From assembly GCA_012965625.1 (NCBI GenBank), contig DTSC01000355.1:1-7943 (forward strand): a stretch of 7,943 bases of DNA, in the 5' to 3' direction. This DNA is from Flavobacteriales bacterium (lineage in GTDB: Bacteria > Bacteroidota > Bacteroidia > NORP154). Made by a program: the position numbers and the translations under genes. Below, one piece after another: positions 1 to 6,969 of this stretch. Numbering within the stretch: the first letter of the stretch is position 1; the number at the start of each line of letters is the position of its first letter. The notes beneath the pieces were generated by a model. The model made no database searches. It was not told the DNA's origin and saw nothing but the letters and a program-made list of their open reading frames with translations.

Positions 1-327
1 ACAATTACTGATGCAAATGGCTGTGTTAGCTCTAAAAGTGCTGTAGTTTATAATGGAGGGCAAGAGCTTGAACCTGCATTAGGTGTTAGGGTTTATCCCA
101 TCCCTAGCAGAGGTAAGTTTAATGTTGTCCTTACATTAAATAGAAAAGAGCCAGTGTCTTTGCAGCTATTTAATTTATTGGGCGAAACTGTCATATACAA
201 AGACTTAGGTTTTCAAGCTGGGGTCATTAAAAATATTGTTGATATAAGTTCAGCTCAATCCGGAATTTACTTCTTGGTGATTAAGACAGGGGAGACGTTC
301 CAGGTAAAGAAGATTGTTAAGAACTAG
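1..327 (+). CDS. C-terminal fragment of a T9SS-secreted surface protein (5' end outside window)
   Basis: The frame is open from the first base to a TAG stop at 325-327, giving 108 residues and no start codon, so this is the 3' end of a larger gene. The first residues (ITDANGCVSSKSAVV) resemble the end of an Ig-like or SprB/PKD-like adhesin repeat, which commonly carries 'DANGC'. Residues about 27-108 form a type A T9SS sorting domain: the VYPIPSRGKF entry motif (normally YPNPxxG), a central LQLFNLLGE strand, then SGIYFLVIKTGETFQVKKIVKN at the end. In this family the domain is recognised after Sec export, directs passage through the outer membrane, and is cut off as the protein is anchored or released. 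The role of the mature protein cannot be judged from the fragment. Reading frame and domain type are clear; the adhesin reading is inference. Confidence 0.88.
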   Translation, partial: TITDANGCVSSKSAVVYNGGQELEPALGVRVYPIPSRGKFNVVLTLNRKEPVSLQLFNLLGETVIYKDLGFQAGVIKNIVDISSAQSGIYFLVIKTGETFQVKKIVKN

Positions 328-341
328 TTAAACACGAAGAT

Positions 342-376
342 ACTTGCATGTCTTTCTCATTGCGAGTCTGATTTTT
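342..376. terminator. Candidate bidirectional terminator between convergent genes
   Basis: An inverted repeat pairs ACTTGCATG (342-350) with CATTGCGAGT (358-367): nine pairs including one G.T, one bulged base (360) and a 7-base loop. On the plus strand TTTTT follows at 372-376, four bases after the stem; on the minus strand a moderately T-rich stretch follows. It lies where the plus-strand gene ending at 327 meets the minus-strand gene ending at 357, and it covers that gene's stop codon. The placement supports a shared terminator, but the stem is imperfect and the T-run is offset. Confidence 0.35.
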
Positions 377-1166
377 CTCTTCCTATATACCAACTAAAAC
401 CACTAGAGATATAGTTCATTATATGGTTTATTCCAGCTCCAAAAGAGAAGTCTAACTGAAAGTTATTATTTATTAAATAGGTGAAACCCATATCCAAACT
501 TGCTACGTGCTCTGTGGTCAGGTCTACAAACTCGCCATAATGTTCGACATATATACCTGCATTTTCACTGATCCCTATTCCTAAGGCCATAGAATAAGTC
601 AAATCTCCTTTCCCCTGAACAGCTCCATCTCCAGCTTCATAATAATTGTAGCCAAAATTATATCCGAGACCTATATTATCATTCAAATTGTGTGAAATTG
701 AGAGTTTATTAATTGTCGCATAATTGTTATTACTAAAAGAGGTTGATCCACTTGGAATTATCAGATGCGATAAAAATGCTATTTCGGTATTTTTATTCTC
801 ATTTTTTAAGATCTGTATCTTGGTTCCAACTTCCAGATCACTGAATCCAAAAGTTTTTTCATAATAAAAACTAGATTTCTTGATTTCATATTGATTAAGA
901 ACTCTAATCTCTATTCTTTTGGTTAGGCCATAACGGAAAAGGGTTGTTGGTGCCAAAACTCTTCTTGTGGAAATAGCTGTAAAACCTTCAAGTCCCGCAA
1001 TTTCTCCTGGTTCAGTCATACTAAGCAAAAACCCGCTTTCAATTTGAAAGCCTCCTTTCGAAATTGTTGAGGAACTTTCCGTTTGATCAGGTCTATCTGT
1101 AATTATTTGTTGCGCAAAAACTGAGAAATTTATCAATGTTGCAAATACGAGAGTTAGACTTTTCAT
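357..1166 (-). CDS. Small outer-membrane beta-barrel, transporter (Phenol_MetA_deg-like) family
   Basis: The product is 269 residues. A signal peptide (about 1-18, cleaved near VFA|QQ) leads into ITDRPDQTESS at 21-32, the N-terminal signature of Bacteroidota proteins usually annotated 'transporter' and assigned to the Phenol_MetA_deg-like barrel family. The rest is a run of alternating short amphipathic strands (for example IGLGYNFGYNYYEAGDG, GAGINHIMNYISSGFSWYIG) with Gly/Asn turns, as expected of a porin-like barrel in the outer membrane, and its length is usual for the family. The family name comes from a phenol pathway and does not prove that substrate; members often occur near metal and efflux genes. 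The ATG at 1166 is chosen because it places the signal peptide at the N-terminus; no strong Shine-Dalgarno site is visible, which is normal in this phylum. It is probably its own transcription unit, with a -7 element at 1286-1293. No substrate can be assigned. Confidence 0.85.
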   Translation of the reverse strand: MKSLTLVFATLINFSVFAQQIITDRPDQTESSSTISKGGFQIESGFLLSMTEPGEIAGLEGFTAISTRRVLAPTTLFRYGLTKRIEIRVLNQYEIKKSSFYYEKTFGFSDLEVGTKIQILKNENKNTEIAFLSHLIIPSGSTSFSNNNYATINKLSISHNLNDNIGLGYNFGYNYYEAGDGAVQGKGDLTYSMALGIGISENAGIYVEHYGEFVDLTTEHVASLDMGFTYLINNNFQLDFSFGAGINHIMNYISSGFSWYIGREKSDSQ

Positions 1167-1432
1167 TGTTTTCGTAAATATTGTTGTAGATGGTTGATAA
1201 TTAATTATTTTCTCAGCTGCTTTGGTAAGCCTATTTTAGAGTTTGAGTTTGATTTGTCTTGGGATGGTGGAATAAATTAAGGTTTCAAATATAATAAAAT
1301 GCTTAATAAAAGAATGGCGGATCTCAGGGTTATGTCTTTATGAGGAAACTAAATTCCTTTTTCTTAAAAACAGGGTCATTTTTAATCACTATTTGGATTT
1401 TTAAAAAGGACTTCTTGTAAGGTATCATAGTG
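1167..1432. other. Intergenic region without a convincing gene
   Basis: This 266-base AT-rich gap separates two minus-strand genes. It holds a -7-like promoter element for the downstream gene (1286-1293). It also has a weak AT-rich inverted repeat, GTC-x-TTTTT (around 1375-1383) against AAAAA-x-GAC (around 1403-1411), which could help end the transcript of the gene finishing at 1433. A short hairpin AGGAA/TTCCT (about 1343-1358) has a T-run on the plus-strand side, but no plus-strand gene precedes it. No tRNA-like or conserved RNA structure was recognised by eye. Confidence 0.5.
1286..1293 (-). promoter_or_regulatory. Candidate Bacteroidota -7 promoter element for the barrel gene at 357-1166
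   Basis: Read on the minus strand these bases are TATATTTG, an exact match to the Bacteroidota -7 consensus TAnnTTTG. It is the only such match in the gap upstream of the ATG at 1166 and would give a leader of roughly 115 bases. No clear -33 TTG/TTTG is present at the expected distance, so the call rests on the -7 match and its position. Confidence 0.4.
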
Positions 1433-2578
1433 TTAAAGGTTTGGCTTACAACCTCCCTGCAACACTTCACTCTTTATAATTAAACCAGTTTTTTGCTCTT
1501 GACTAGTTCTAATACAGTAAAGGAATATCCCAGCTGCCATGTTACTGAGGTCCATTGTGAACTTGTATTTTCCTGTACTATTTTCTTTAAGGTATTTACT
1601 TTTGACCAATCTGCCTTCTGTATCATGCACTTGAATAAAGACTCCTTCAGGATTTTGTAATGTTATCTCACAGTGAATATAATCCTGGAATGGGTTTGGA
1701 GATAACTGTAAACTTAAATTATTTGATTTTTCAAAGATTGAAGTAACGCTCGTTAAATTTAATGTAATTTGCAAAGGTAAATGATCAGAAGGATAGTCAC
1801 CATTTCCGTTAATACCCTGATTGTCAATAATGGCTTCGTTAATATTAGTATTTGCGGAAACTAAGATCCAATCAATTGCTGCACTCCCAAAACCTATGAT
1901 TGAGGTTGCAGGTTTTTGTGTATTAGGATTTGCTAAATACCATGAATCATCCATAACAATGGGATTTGTAATCGTATTTGCGTTATAAGTTATTGGTGTC
2001 TGGTGCAATAAGAATTGCATAACTGCCTTTATGCTATCAGCATTAAAATCACCACATGCAATTTGAGGTAAATTATAAGCAGTATGCAGGTCCATAAGTT
2101 GAACTAAAGTATTTGCATGGCGATATTGACCTATTACGGCTGAGTCAGCATTTGCCCCATAGGTAGAAACAAAATGACTAGCATAAACTAAAAAAGACAC
2201 GTTATTATATGCGAATTTCGCCCAATTCACAAAACGATCTAGCCCTGTATAGCCTACATAAGTATCTGTTTTCACAAATCCACTATCCAGAACATCAATA
2301 GAATTTTGTATGAATATATGGGTAGCCGTTTGGCTAGGATTAGACCCAAAGGTTTGGAGCAAACGATAATTGGTTAATGTTGTTTCTAAATAAGTAAGTT
2401 TAGGCCCTCCTGCTTCATGAAGACATAATACTTCTGGTGTATGTTCTAAAATTCTTCCAATAACAGAATCTTTTGTAGTATTCCAATTATTGGATCCGAT
2501 ATTATAACTCATAATTTTTACTTCCTGAGCCAATAAGCCAGAAGATACAAGGGAAAATATGAGAATTATTAACCTCAA
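1433..2578 (-). CDS. Secreted endonuclease/exonuclease/phosphatase-family enzyme with T9SS sorting domain
   Basis: The product is 381 residues. A signal peptide (1-18, ending GLLAQ) is followed by an endonuclease/exonuclease/phosphatase (EEP, DNase I-like) domain at about 19-276. The metal and catalytic motifs are all present: SYN (N26), LHE (E55), ASHF (H135), GDFNAD (D177, N179), IDWILV (D236) and SDHLPL (D265, H266). Residues about 288-370 form a type A T9SS domain (LSPNPFQDYIHCEI, HDTEGRLV, AAGIFLYCI, KTGLIIK). EEP enzymes cut phosphodiester or phosphoester bonds in DNA, RNA, sphingomyelin or phosphoinositides; the motifs do not say which here, though a secreted nuclease or lipid phosphodiesterase is likely. 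Translation starts at TTG (2578-2576): no in-frame ATG lies upstream before a stop at 2611-2609, and the next Met lies beyond the signal peptide. The start overlaps the TGA of the multicopper oxidase gene (TTGA), implying translational coupling. A 12-residue tail follows the usual end of the sorting domain. Confidence 0.9.
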   Translation of the reverse strand: MRLIILIFSLVSSGLLAQEVKIMSYNIGSNNWNTTKDSVIGRILEHTPEVLCLHEAGGPKLTYLETTLTNYRLLQTFGSNPSQTATHIFIQNSIDVLDSGFVKTDTYVGYTGLDRFVNWAKFAYNNVSFLVYASHFVSTYGANADSAVIGQYRHANTLVQLMDLHTAYNLPQIACGDFNADSIKAVMQFLLHQTPITYNANTITNPIVMDDSWYLANPNTQKPATSIIGFGSAAIDWILVSANTNINEAIIDNQGINGNGDYPSDHLPLQITLNLTSVTSIFEKSNNLSLQLSPNPFQDYIHCEITLQNPEGVFIQVHDTEGRLVKSKYLKENSTGKYKFTMDLSNMAAGIFLYCIRTSQEQKTGLIIKSEVLQGGCKPNL

Positions 2579-4302
2579 TGGATTATTAATTTTTTGGTAA
2601 TTGTAAAATTATTACTCTGAACACTTATAAAATAAATTCCTGTAGATAATTCCGAAACATCTAATGATAATTCTTTAGTACTTTGTTTTGCTACCTGTCC
2701 TAAATGATTTTTTATTTCAATAATATAATCGTCACTTATTTTATCAAGGAAACTAAATCTAATGATATTAGTTGCAGGATTAGGAAAGATTGAGAAATAA
2801 GGAGTATTCGTTTTCTTGGTTAAAGATAAAGGAGAAGAACTTGAGTCTACAACAATATAGCTGCCCATCATCCCTGCATCTTCATGTTCCAGAATATGGC
2901 AGTGATACATAAAGACATATGTGCTATCTGCAAAATCATTAAATGGTTTTATGATTTTTACCCAACCATCATTTCCTGGAGGCCAGGTAAGAGGCACTAG
3001 AACAACATCCTTCCATCCTTTTTCATTTTCGGGTACTGGCCCATCAGAACGAGCTAATACTTGGAAAGGCTCACCATGAATATGAAATGGATGTGAAGTT
3101 CCAGAAGAATTATTTATTGTCCATACTTCTAAGTTTCCCAGTGGTATTATTTCATTTATAACTGCCATATCCATACTAACTCCGTTTATTGTCATAGGTG
3201 GGCCATTATCTAATACAAAGGTCCTGCTGGTATCAGCATCTAATTCATTATATAATGTAATTGTATTTAAGTTTTGGGAGATTGATGTTACAGGGCTGGA
3301 TGTTGGAGCTCCTACATTAAAGCTCATGATTTTATAATTGGTAGTATCTAATTTATCCAATAATGCAGGAGCATAAACCAATAGAATATTTCTTAACTCA
3401 CCTGCATAGCTCATTAGATTAATAATTTGACCTTGGTCGCTTGAAAAATCTACTACAATCTCTGCTCTTTCTGCTGGACTTAATCGTAGCCGATCTAAAC
3501 TAATGGGTTGTTCTAATAAGCCTCCATCTGATCCAATTTGCATGAAACTGCGATTATCATCAAACCCAAAATAATAAGTCCTTGTATTCGAAGCATTTAA
3601 AATTCTCAAACGGATCATTTGTGCATGTGTCTGTAATTCTGCATTTAAAGTTCCATTTACAAGAATTGTATCTCCAGGTCTTCCTATAAAAAGAGGATTT
3701 ATGAATTCTAAAAATTCTCCATTAATACCAAATGACCTATCCTGTATTATAAGTGGAATTTCATCAATTCCATAGGTGCAGGGCAAAGAAAGAGAATCAG
3801 TGTTTTCATCTTCTACGATTAACATGCCTGCTAAACCCCTAAAAATTTGACCCCCTGTGCCATCTGAATCTTGCCAGAAGGTGGGTTTGTGATGTGGATG
3901 ATACCAAAAGGTAGATGCCTGATTCATCATTTTAAAAGAAGCAACCCAAGTATTTCCAGGCATAATTTTAATCATTGGGCCACCATCCATTATTGCAGGT
4001 ACATGAAGGCCATGCCAATGTGTAGTTGTAACTTCATCCATTCCATTTGTAACATTCAAAACAACACTATCATGTTTTTTAATGTACAAGGTAGGCCCTA
4101 AAAATGATCCATTATAGCCTGCTGTTTGAGTATAAATCCCAGATATAAATTCAGTGCTGTCATCTTGCATATTTAGGTCAAAAGTGCGCACATTTCCATT
4201 CCAATATCCGGTATCAAGCGGTGGGATGAATAGGGCATTTTGCCCTTTAAGACATATATAATGAAAACTGAAGAGTAATAATAAAAGGAGTATTCTATTC
4301 AT
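2575..4302 (-). CDS. CotA/laccase-like multicopper oxidase with T9SS sorting domain
   Basis: Numbered from the ATG at 4302-4300, the product is 575 residues: signal peptide about 1-20, three cupredoxin domains to about 487, a Ser-rich linker, and a type A T9SS domain about 499-575 (FSIFPNPATNIIRFSF, STGIYFISV, KKLIIH). All four copper motifs are intact: HWHG (H95, H97), WYHPHH (H135, H137), HPFHIHG (H404, H407, H409) and HCHILEHEDAGMM (H467, C468, H469, H473, axial M478). This is the arrangement of CotA, bilirubin oxidase and CueO-type enzymes, which oxidise phenols, bilirubin or metal ions and reduce O2 to water. The T9SS tail predicts a surface-anchored or released enzyme. The frame stays open to an ATG at 4389, but that adds about 29 residues before the hydrophobic core; ATGs at 4302 (MNRILLLLLLF, with AAGGAA just before it) or 4329 give a normal signal peptide. 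The gene end overlaps the next gene. The substrate is unknown. Confidence 0.93.
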   Translation of the reverse strand: MNRILLLLLLFSFHYICLKGQNALFIPPLDTGYWNGNVRTFDLNMQDDSTEFISGIYTQTAGYNGSFLGPTLYIKKHDSVVLNVTNGMDEVTTTHWHGLHVPAIMDGGPMIKIMPGNTWVASFKMMNQASTFWYHPHHKPTFWQDSDGTGGQIFRGLAGMLIVEDENTDSLSLPCTYGIDEIPLIIQDRSFGINGEFLEFINPLFIGRPGDTILVNGTLNAELQTHAQMIRLRILNASNTRTYYFGFDDNRSFMQIGSDGGLLEQPISLDRLRLSPAERAEIVVDFSSDQGQIINLMSYAGELRNILLVYAPALLDKLDTTNYKIMSFNVGAPTSSPVTSISQNLNTITLYNELDADTSRTFVLDNGPPMTINGVSMDMAVINEIIPLGNLEVWTINNSSGTSHPFHIHGEPFQVLARSDGPVPENEKGWKDVVLVPLTWPPGNDGWVKIIKPFNDFADSTYVFMYHCHILEHEDAGMMGSYIVVDSSSSPLSLTKKTNTPYFSIFPNPATNIIRFSFLDKISDDYIIEIKNHLGQVAKQSTKELSLDVSELSTGIYFISVQSNNFTITKKLIIH

Positions 4303-4385
4303 TTCCTTAATAAGTAATTTGTTCTGCATATTAGGATGTTTGAATTTAACAATAAACCATTTTGTTTTCTTGTTGTTGATGCAAT

Positions 4386-4484
4386 TCATTCGTATTTCTT
4401 CATGACTGTCCAGCCTTGGCTAGGTATTGTCGCTTTATAAACAACTGCAGAATACATTTTCAGAAATTGGAAAAAGTTAGTCAT
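4386..4484 (-). CDS. Possible 32-residue small ORF between the barrel and multicopper oxidase genes
   Basis: An ATG lies one codon after the barrel gene's TAA (TAA-ATA-ATG) and opens a 32-codon frame, in the same register as the barrel gene. It ends in TGA at 4388-4386, which overlaps the most upstream possible ATG of the oxidase gene (4389-4387) as ATGA. The peptide begins MTNFFQFLK and ends GWTVMKKYE. It has a mixed, protein-like composition, no signal peptide and no family I recognise. The exact fit between its neighbours, with coupling-style junctions at both ends, is suggestive. It could equally be a chance frame, a leader peptide, or a remnant of a lost gene. It carries a short GC-rich hairpin (CCTAGCCAAGGCTGG on the minus strand) that may be structural RNA instead. 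Confidence 0.22.
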   Translation of the reverse strand: MTNFFQFLKMYSAVVYKATIPSQGWTVMKKYE

Positions 4485-4487
4485 TAT

Positions 4488-6965
4488 TTAAAACTCCATA
4501 TCTTCCATTTCATACTCATCTCCTCTTTTCCTTCGCTCCTTCATCCGATAACGATTGATCTTATATGTGAAAGAGATTAAAAACAACCTTGTGGTTCTAA
4601 AGTATTGAGTTTCAACATAGAAATTATCCCCATAGGTCTCCATATTAAATTTTCTTGAATTGAGTAAATCACTTACCTTGAATGATAGGGATCCTTTTTT
4701 ATTGAATATGTCCTTTTTTAAACCAATATCTATAAAGTACATCTCTTTGCGAAGGCCCTGGATAGTTACTCTTGGCCCACGGTAATTGAACATTGCTTGA
4801 AGGTTTAAGTCTTTCCAAATAGTAGTATTAGAATTCAACCTCCCAGTATAGCTATACGAATCACTAGCATAATCTCTTCTTAAGTCAGTACCATCAATAA
4901 TGCTTCTAAAATAATTGAAGCTGCCATTAATTTTCCACCATTTAAATAATATTAAGGAGAAAGTAATCTCTGCTCCAAAATTATCTCCATAAGATAGGTT
5001 CATGGGTAGGGTTGTGGAGATACCACTTGAATCTATATTCCTTATTCTTTGTACGATACTATCTGTGTGGCGATAATAAATACTAGTTCCTAAGGTGCCA
5101 TTCTCCCAGTATTTTATATGCCCTATCTCATATGAATTTGTAAGTTCTGGGTTCAATTTTGGATTACCAACCCATAGATTTAATGGGTCAGCATAGCTGT
5201 TGAATGGGTTTAGGCTTCTGGACCTGGGCCTTTTGATACGCCGTGAATAACTAATTTGAATTTTATTGTCCTTTACCAACCCTTGTGAGAGATGTATACT
5301 GGGAAAAAAGTGAGTATAATTTCTTTTATAGGTATCATTTGTTTCTACCAGCCTTGATGTTATTATAGAATTTTCAACCCTGATCCCCCCCTGATATCCA
5401 AATTCACCATACTTATTGTTGAGCATGATATAGCCAGCATGTATAGCTTCATCATATATAAAATGATTAGAGATGCCTTGCAAGTTAAACCAATCGTTCG
5501 TGGCATCACTATATTCCTCTACATCAAAATCAATGTCCTTATTTCTTATTCCTGATTTATATCCCATTTCTAACCTTCCGGCACTGCCTATTGGATGAAC
5601 ATAATCGGTTCTTATAATTAAATTGGTCTCATTTTGTAAATCATTGGTTTGTTGTTGTAGTGGAGAAGAGAGGTCTGGAATATAATTCAGCAAATCATAT
5701 TCTTCTGTCATACTCATAATTCCTTCTGAATTTCCAGAGTTGTAGCTTAGATCTGCTGTGAGGTTTTGGAACTTCTTGTTAAACCTGTTCTGGTATCCTA
5801 TGGCATAATCTTTATTGGTTGATCTGCTGATTTCTCTAGTGTCTCTTATATACTGGCTTTCAAGATTGCTTTCAAAGTCAAGTCCTCTATAATCAGTGAA
5901 TCTGTCATTAGTACCCATATTGATTGAATAATGACTGCTTAAAGTTATAGTACTTGTTTTGCTAATATTATAATCAAGACCCAATCTTAGATTATTTCCC
6001 AGCCTGTTTCTGGTAAAGCTGCCATCCTGGTCTAAGGAAGTGATGGTATCATTGCTGTAAGTTTCCCTATGGTAAATAACACCCCCAGGCCTGTCTTTAT
6101 AACTTATACCATAGTTTCCAAAAACATTGAATTTATCCATTCCATAATTAAAAAGCAGAGAAGCATTATGACGATGAGGATATCCTGTAGTGATATTCAA
6201 CATGCCATTCAAGCCCTTTCTCTTCTCTTTCTTTAGAATTATATTGATAATTCCCGACATGCCTTCAGCATCATATTTTACAGAAGGATTGGTAATTACC
6301 TCAACACTTTCAATGGTATTGGCAGGTATTTGTTCCAGTGCTTTTTCTTGGCTAATACCCATCAGTCCAGAAGGTTTTCCATTGATCAAAATCCTGACAT
6401 TACTGCTTCCCCTAAGGCTTACATTGCCTTCAATATCTACGATCACAGAAGGGATATTTTCTAAAACGTCTGATGCATCTCCACCAATATTAGACAGGTC
6501 TTTTACGACATTAAATACCTTTTTGTCTAGGCCAACTTCAACCTGGTTCTTCTCTGCTGAGATTTCCACTTCTGATAATGTGCTTATTGAAGGAGGCATG
6601 GAAATGGCCTTTAAATCAAGTTCGAGATTGTTAGGTTTTAAATTAACCATAGGAATAATGACAGGGGCATGAGAGATGAATTCCACCTTTGTGAAATACC
6701 TTCCTGCCTTTGCTGTTAAAATAAAATTTCCTTTTTCATCGCTGATAGTCCCAGTTATTAATAAAGAGTCTCTCTTTCTATAAAGCGAAATGGTTGCATA
6801 TTCCACAGGTTCGCCAGATTCTTGCGAAAGTACCATTCCTATTATGCTTCCTACAGGTCTTTCATTATTAATTCTATCCCTACCTCCTGATGGCTGTTGT
6901 GCTTGTGAAATTAGAGGCAATGCACAGTAAATGCAGGCTAAAGAAAATTGTAAAAGTAATTTCAT
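4488..6965 (-). CDS. TonB-receptor-like outer-membrane beta-barrel protein (OMP_b-brl_3 type)
   Basis: Numbered from the ATG at 6965-6963, the product is 825 residues. A signal peptide (about 1-22, LPLISQA|QQ) precedes a carboxypeptidase-regulatory-like beta-sandwich at about 38-118 (GMVLSQESGEPVEYATISLY, DEKGNFIL). A TonB-receptor-type plug at about 140-246 follows (DVLENIPSVIVDIEGNVSLR, INGKPSG, IESVEVITNPSVKYDAEG, GIINIILKK). The remainder is a large barrel with many aromatic-ended strands (GYQGGIRVE, IQISYSRRIKRPRSRSLNPF, GNPKLNPELTNSYEIG). The charged end, KERRKRGDEYEMEDMEF, is typical of this Bacteroidota group. Relatives resemble TonB-dependent importers, but most have no known ligand. 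The frame extends to a GTG at 6986; the ATG is preferred because it starts the signal peptide directly. It lies upstream of, and in the same direction as, the multicopper oxidase and phosphoesterase genes, so it may be the first gene of an operon. There is no SusD partner, so a classic polysaccharide-utilisation pair is unlikely. Confidence 0.92.
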   Translation of the reverse strand: MKLLLQFSLACIYCALPLISQAQQPSGGRDRINNERPVGSIIGMVLSQESGEPVEYATISLYRKRDSLLITGTISDEKGNFILTAKAGRYFTKVEFISHAPVIIPMVNLKPNNLELDLKAISMPPSISTLSEVEISAEKNQVEVGLDKKVFNVVKDLSNIGGDASDVLENIPSVIVDIEGNVSLRGSSNVRILINGKPSGLMGISQEKALEQIPANTIESVEVITNPSVKYDAEGMSGIINIILKKEKRKGLNGMLNITTGYPHRHNASLLFNYGMDKFNVFGNYGISYKDRPGGVIYHRETYSNDTITSLDQDGSFTRNRLGNNLRLGLDYNISKTSTITLSSHYSINMGTNDRFTDYRGLDFESNLESQYIRDTREISRSTNKDYAIGYQNRFNKKFQNLTADLSYNSGNSEGIMSMTEEYDLLNYIPDLSSPLQQQTNDLQNETNLIIRTDYVHPIGSAGRLEMGYKSGIRNKDIDFDVEEYSDATNDWFNLQGISNHFIYDEAIHAGYIMLNNKYGEFGYQGGIRVENSIITSRLVETNDTYKRNYTHFFPSIHLSQGLVKDNKIQISYSRRIKRPRSRSLNPFNSYADPLNLWVGNPKLNPELTNSYEIGHIKYWENGTLGTSIYYRHTDSIVQRIRNIDSSGISTTLPMNLSYGDNFGAEITFSLILFKWWKINGSFNYFRSIIDGTDLRRDYASDSYSYTGRLNSNTTIWKDLNLQAMFNYRGPRVTIQGLRKEMYFIDIGLKKDIFNKKGSLSFKVSDLLNSRKFNMETYGDNFYVETQYFRTTRLFLISFTYKINRYRMKERRKRGDEYEMEDMEF
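6911..6926 (+). repeat. 16-base direct repeat, copy 1
   Basis: TTAGAGGCAATGCACA occurs here and again at 7590-7605 with no mismatch, while the flanking bases differ. This copy lies in the signal-peptide codons of the barrel gene, on its non-coding strand. The sequence identity is certain; any function is unknown and chance is a fair explanation. Confidence 0.5.
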
Positions 6966-6969
6966 ATCA

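Noticed and set aside
1343..1364. Hairpin AGGAA/TTCCT followed by T-run on the plus strand
   Set aside because: The stem is only five pairs and no plus-strand gene precedes it, so a terminator role is not supported.
1330..1428. 32-codon minus-strand frame just after the phosphoesterase stop
   Set aside because: It is Lys/Phe/Ile-rich as expected of random AT-rich DNA, is not coupled to a following gene, and overlaps the weak inverted repeat.
3871..4101. 76-codon plus-strand open frame
   Set aside because: It lies antisense inside the multicopper oxidase gene, whose copper motifs are intact; the antisense peptide has no recognisable domain.
4410..4424. GC-richer hairpin CCAGCCTTGGCTAGG as a terminator after the barrel gene
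   Set aside because: The loop is only two to four bases, a bulge interrupts the stem, and no T-run follows on the minus strand.
6190..6672. 160-codon plus-strand open frame
   Set aside because: It is antisense to the plug domain of the barrel gene. Its hydrophobic composition follows from the complementary codons and there is no promoter or family resemblance.
4488..6965. SusC-type receptor of a polysaccharide-utilisation locus
   Set aside because: No SusD gene or glycoside hydrolase is nearby, and at 825 residues with this plug and C-terminus it fits the OMP_b-brl_3-like group better than the longer SusC family.
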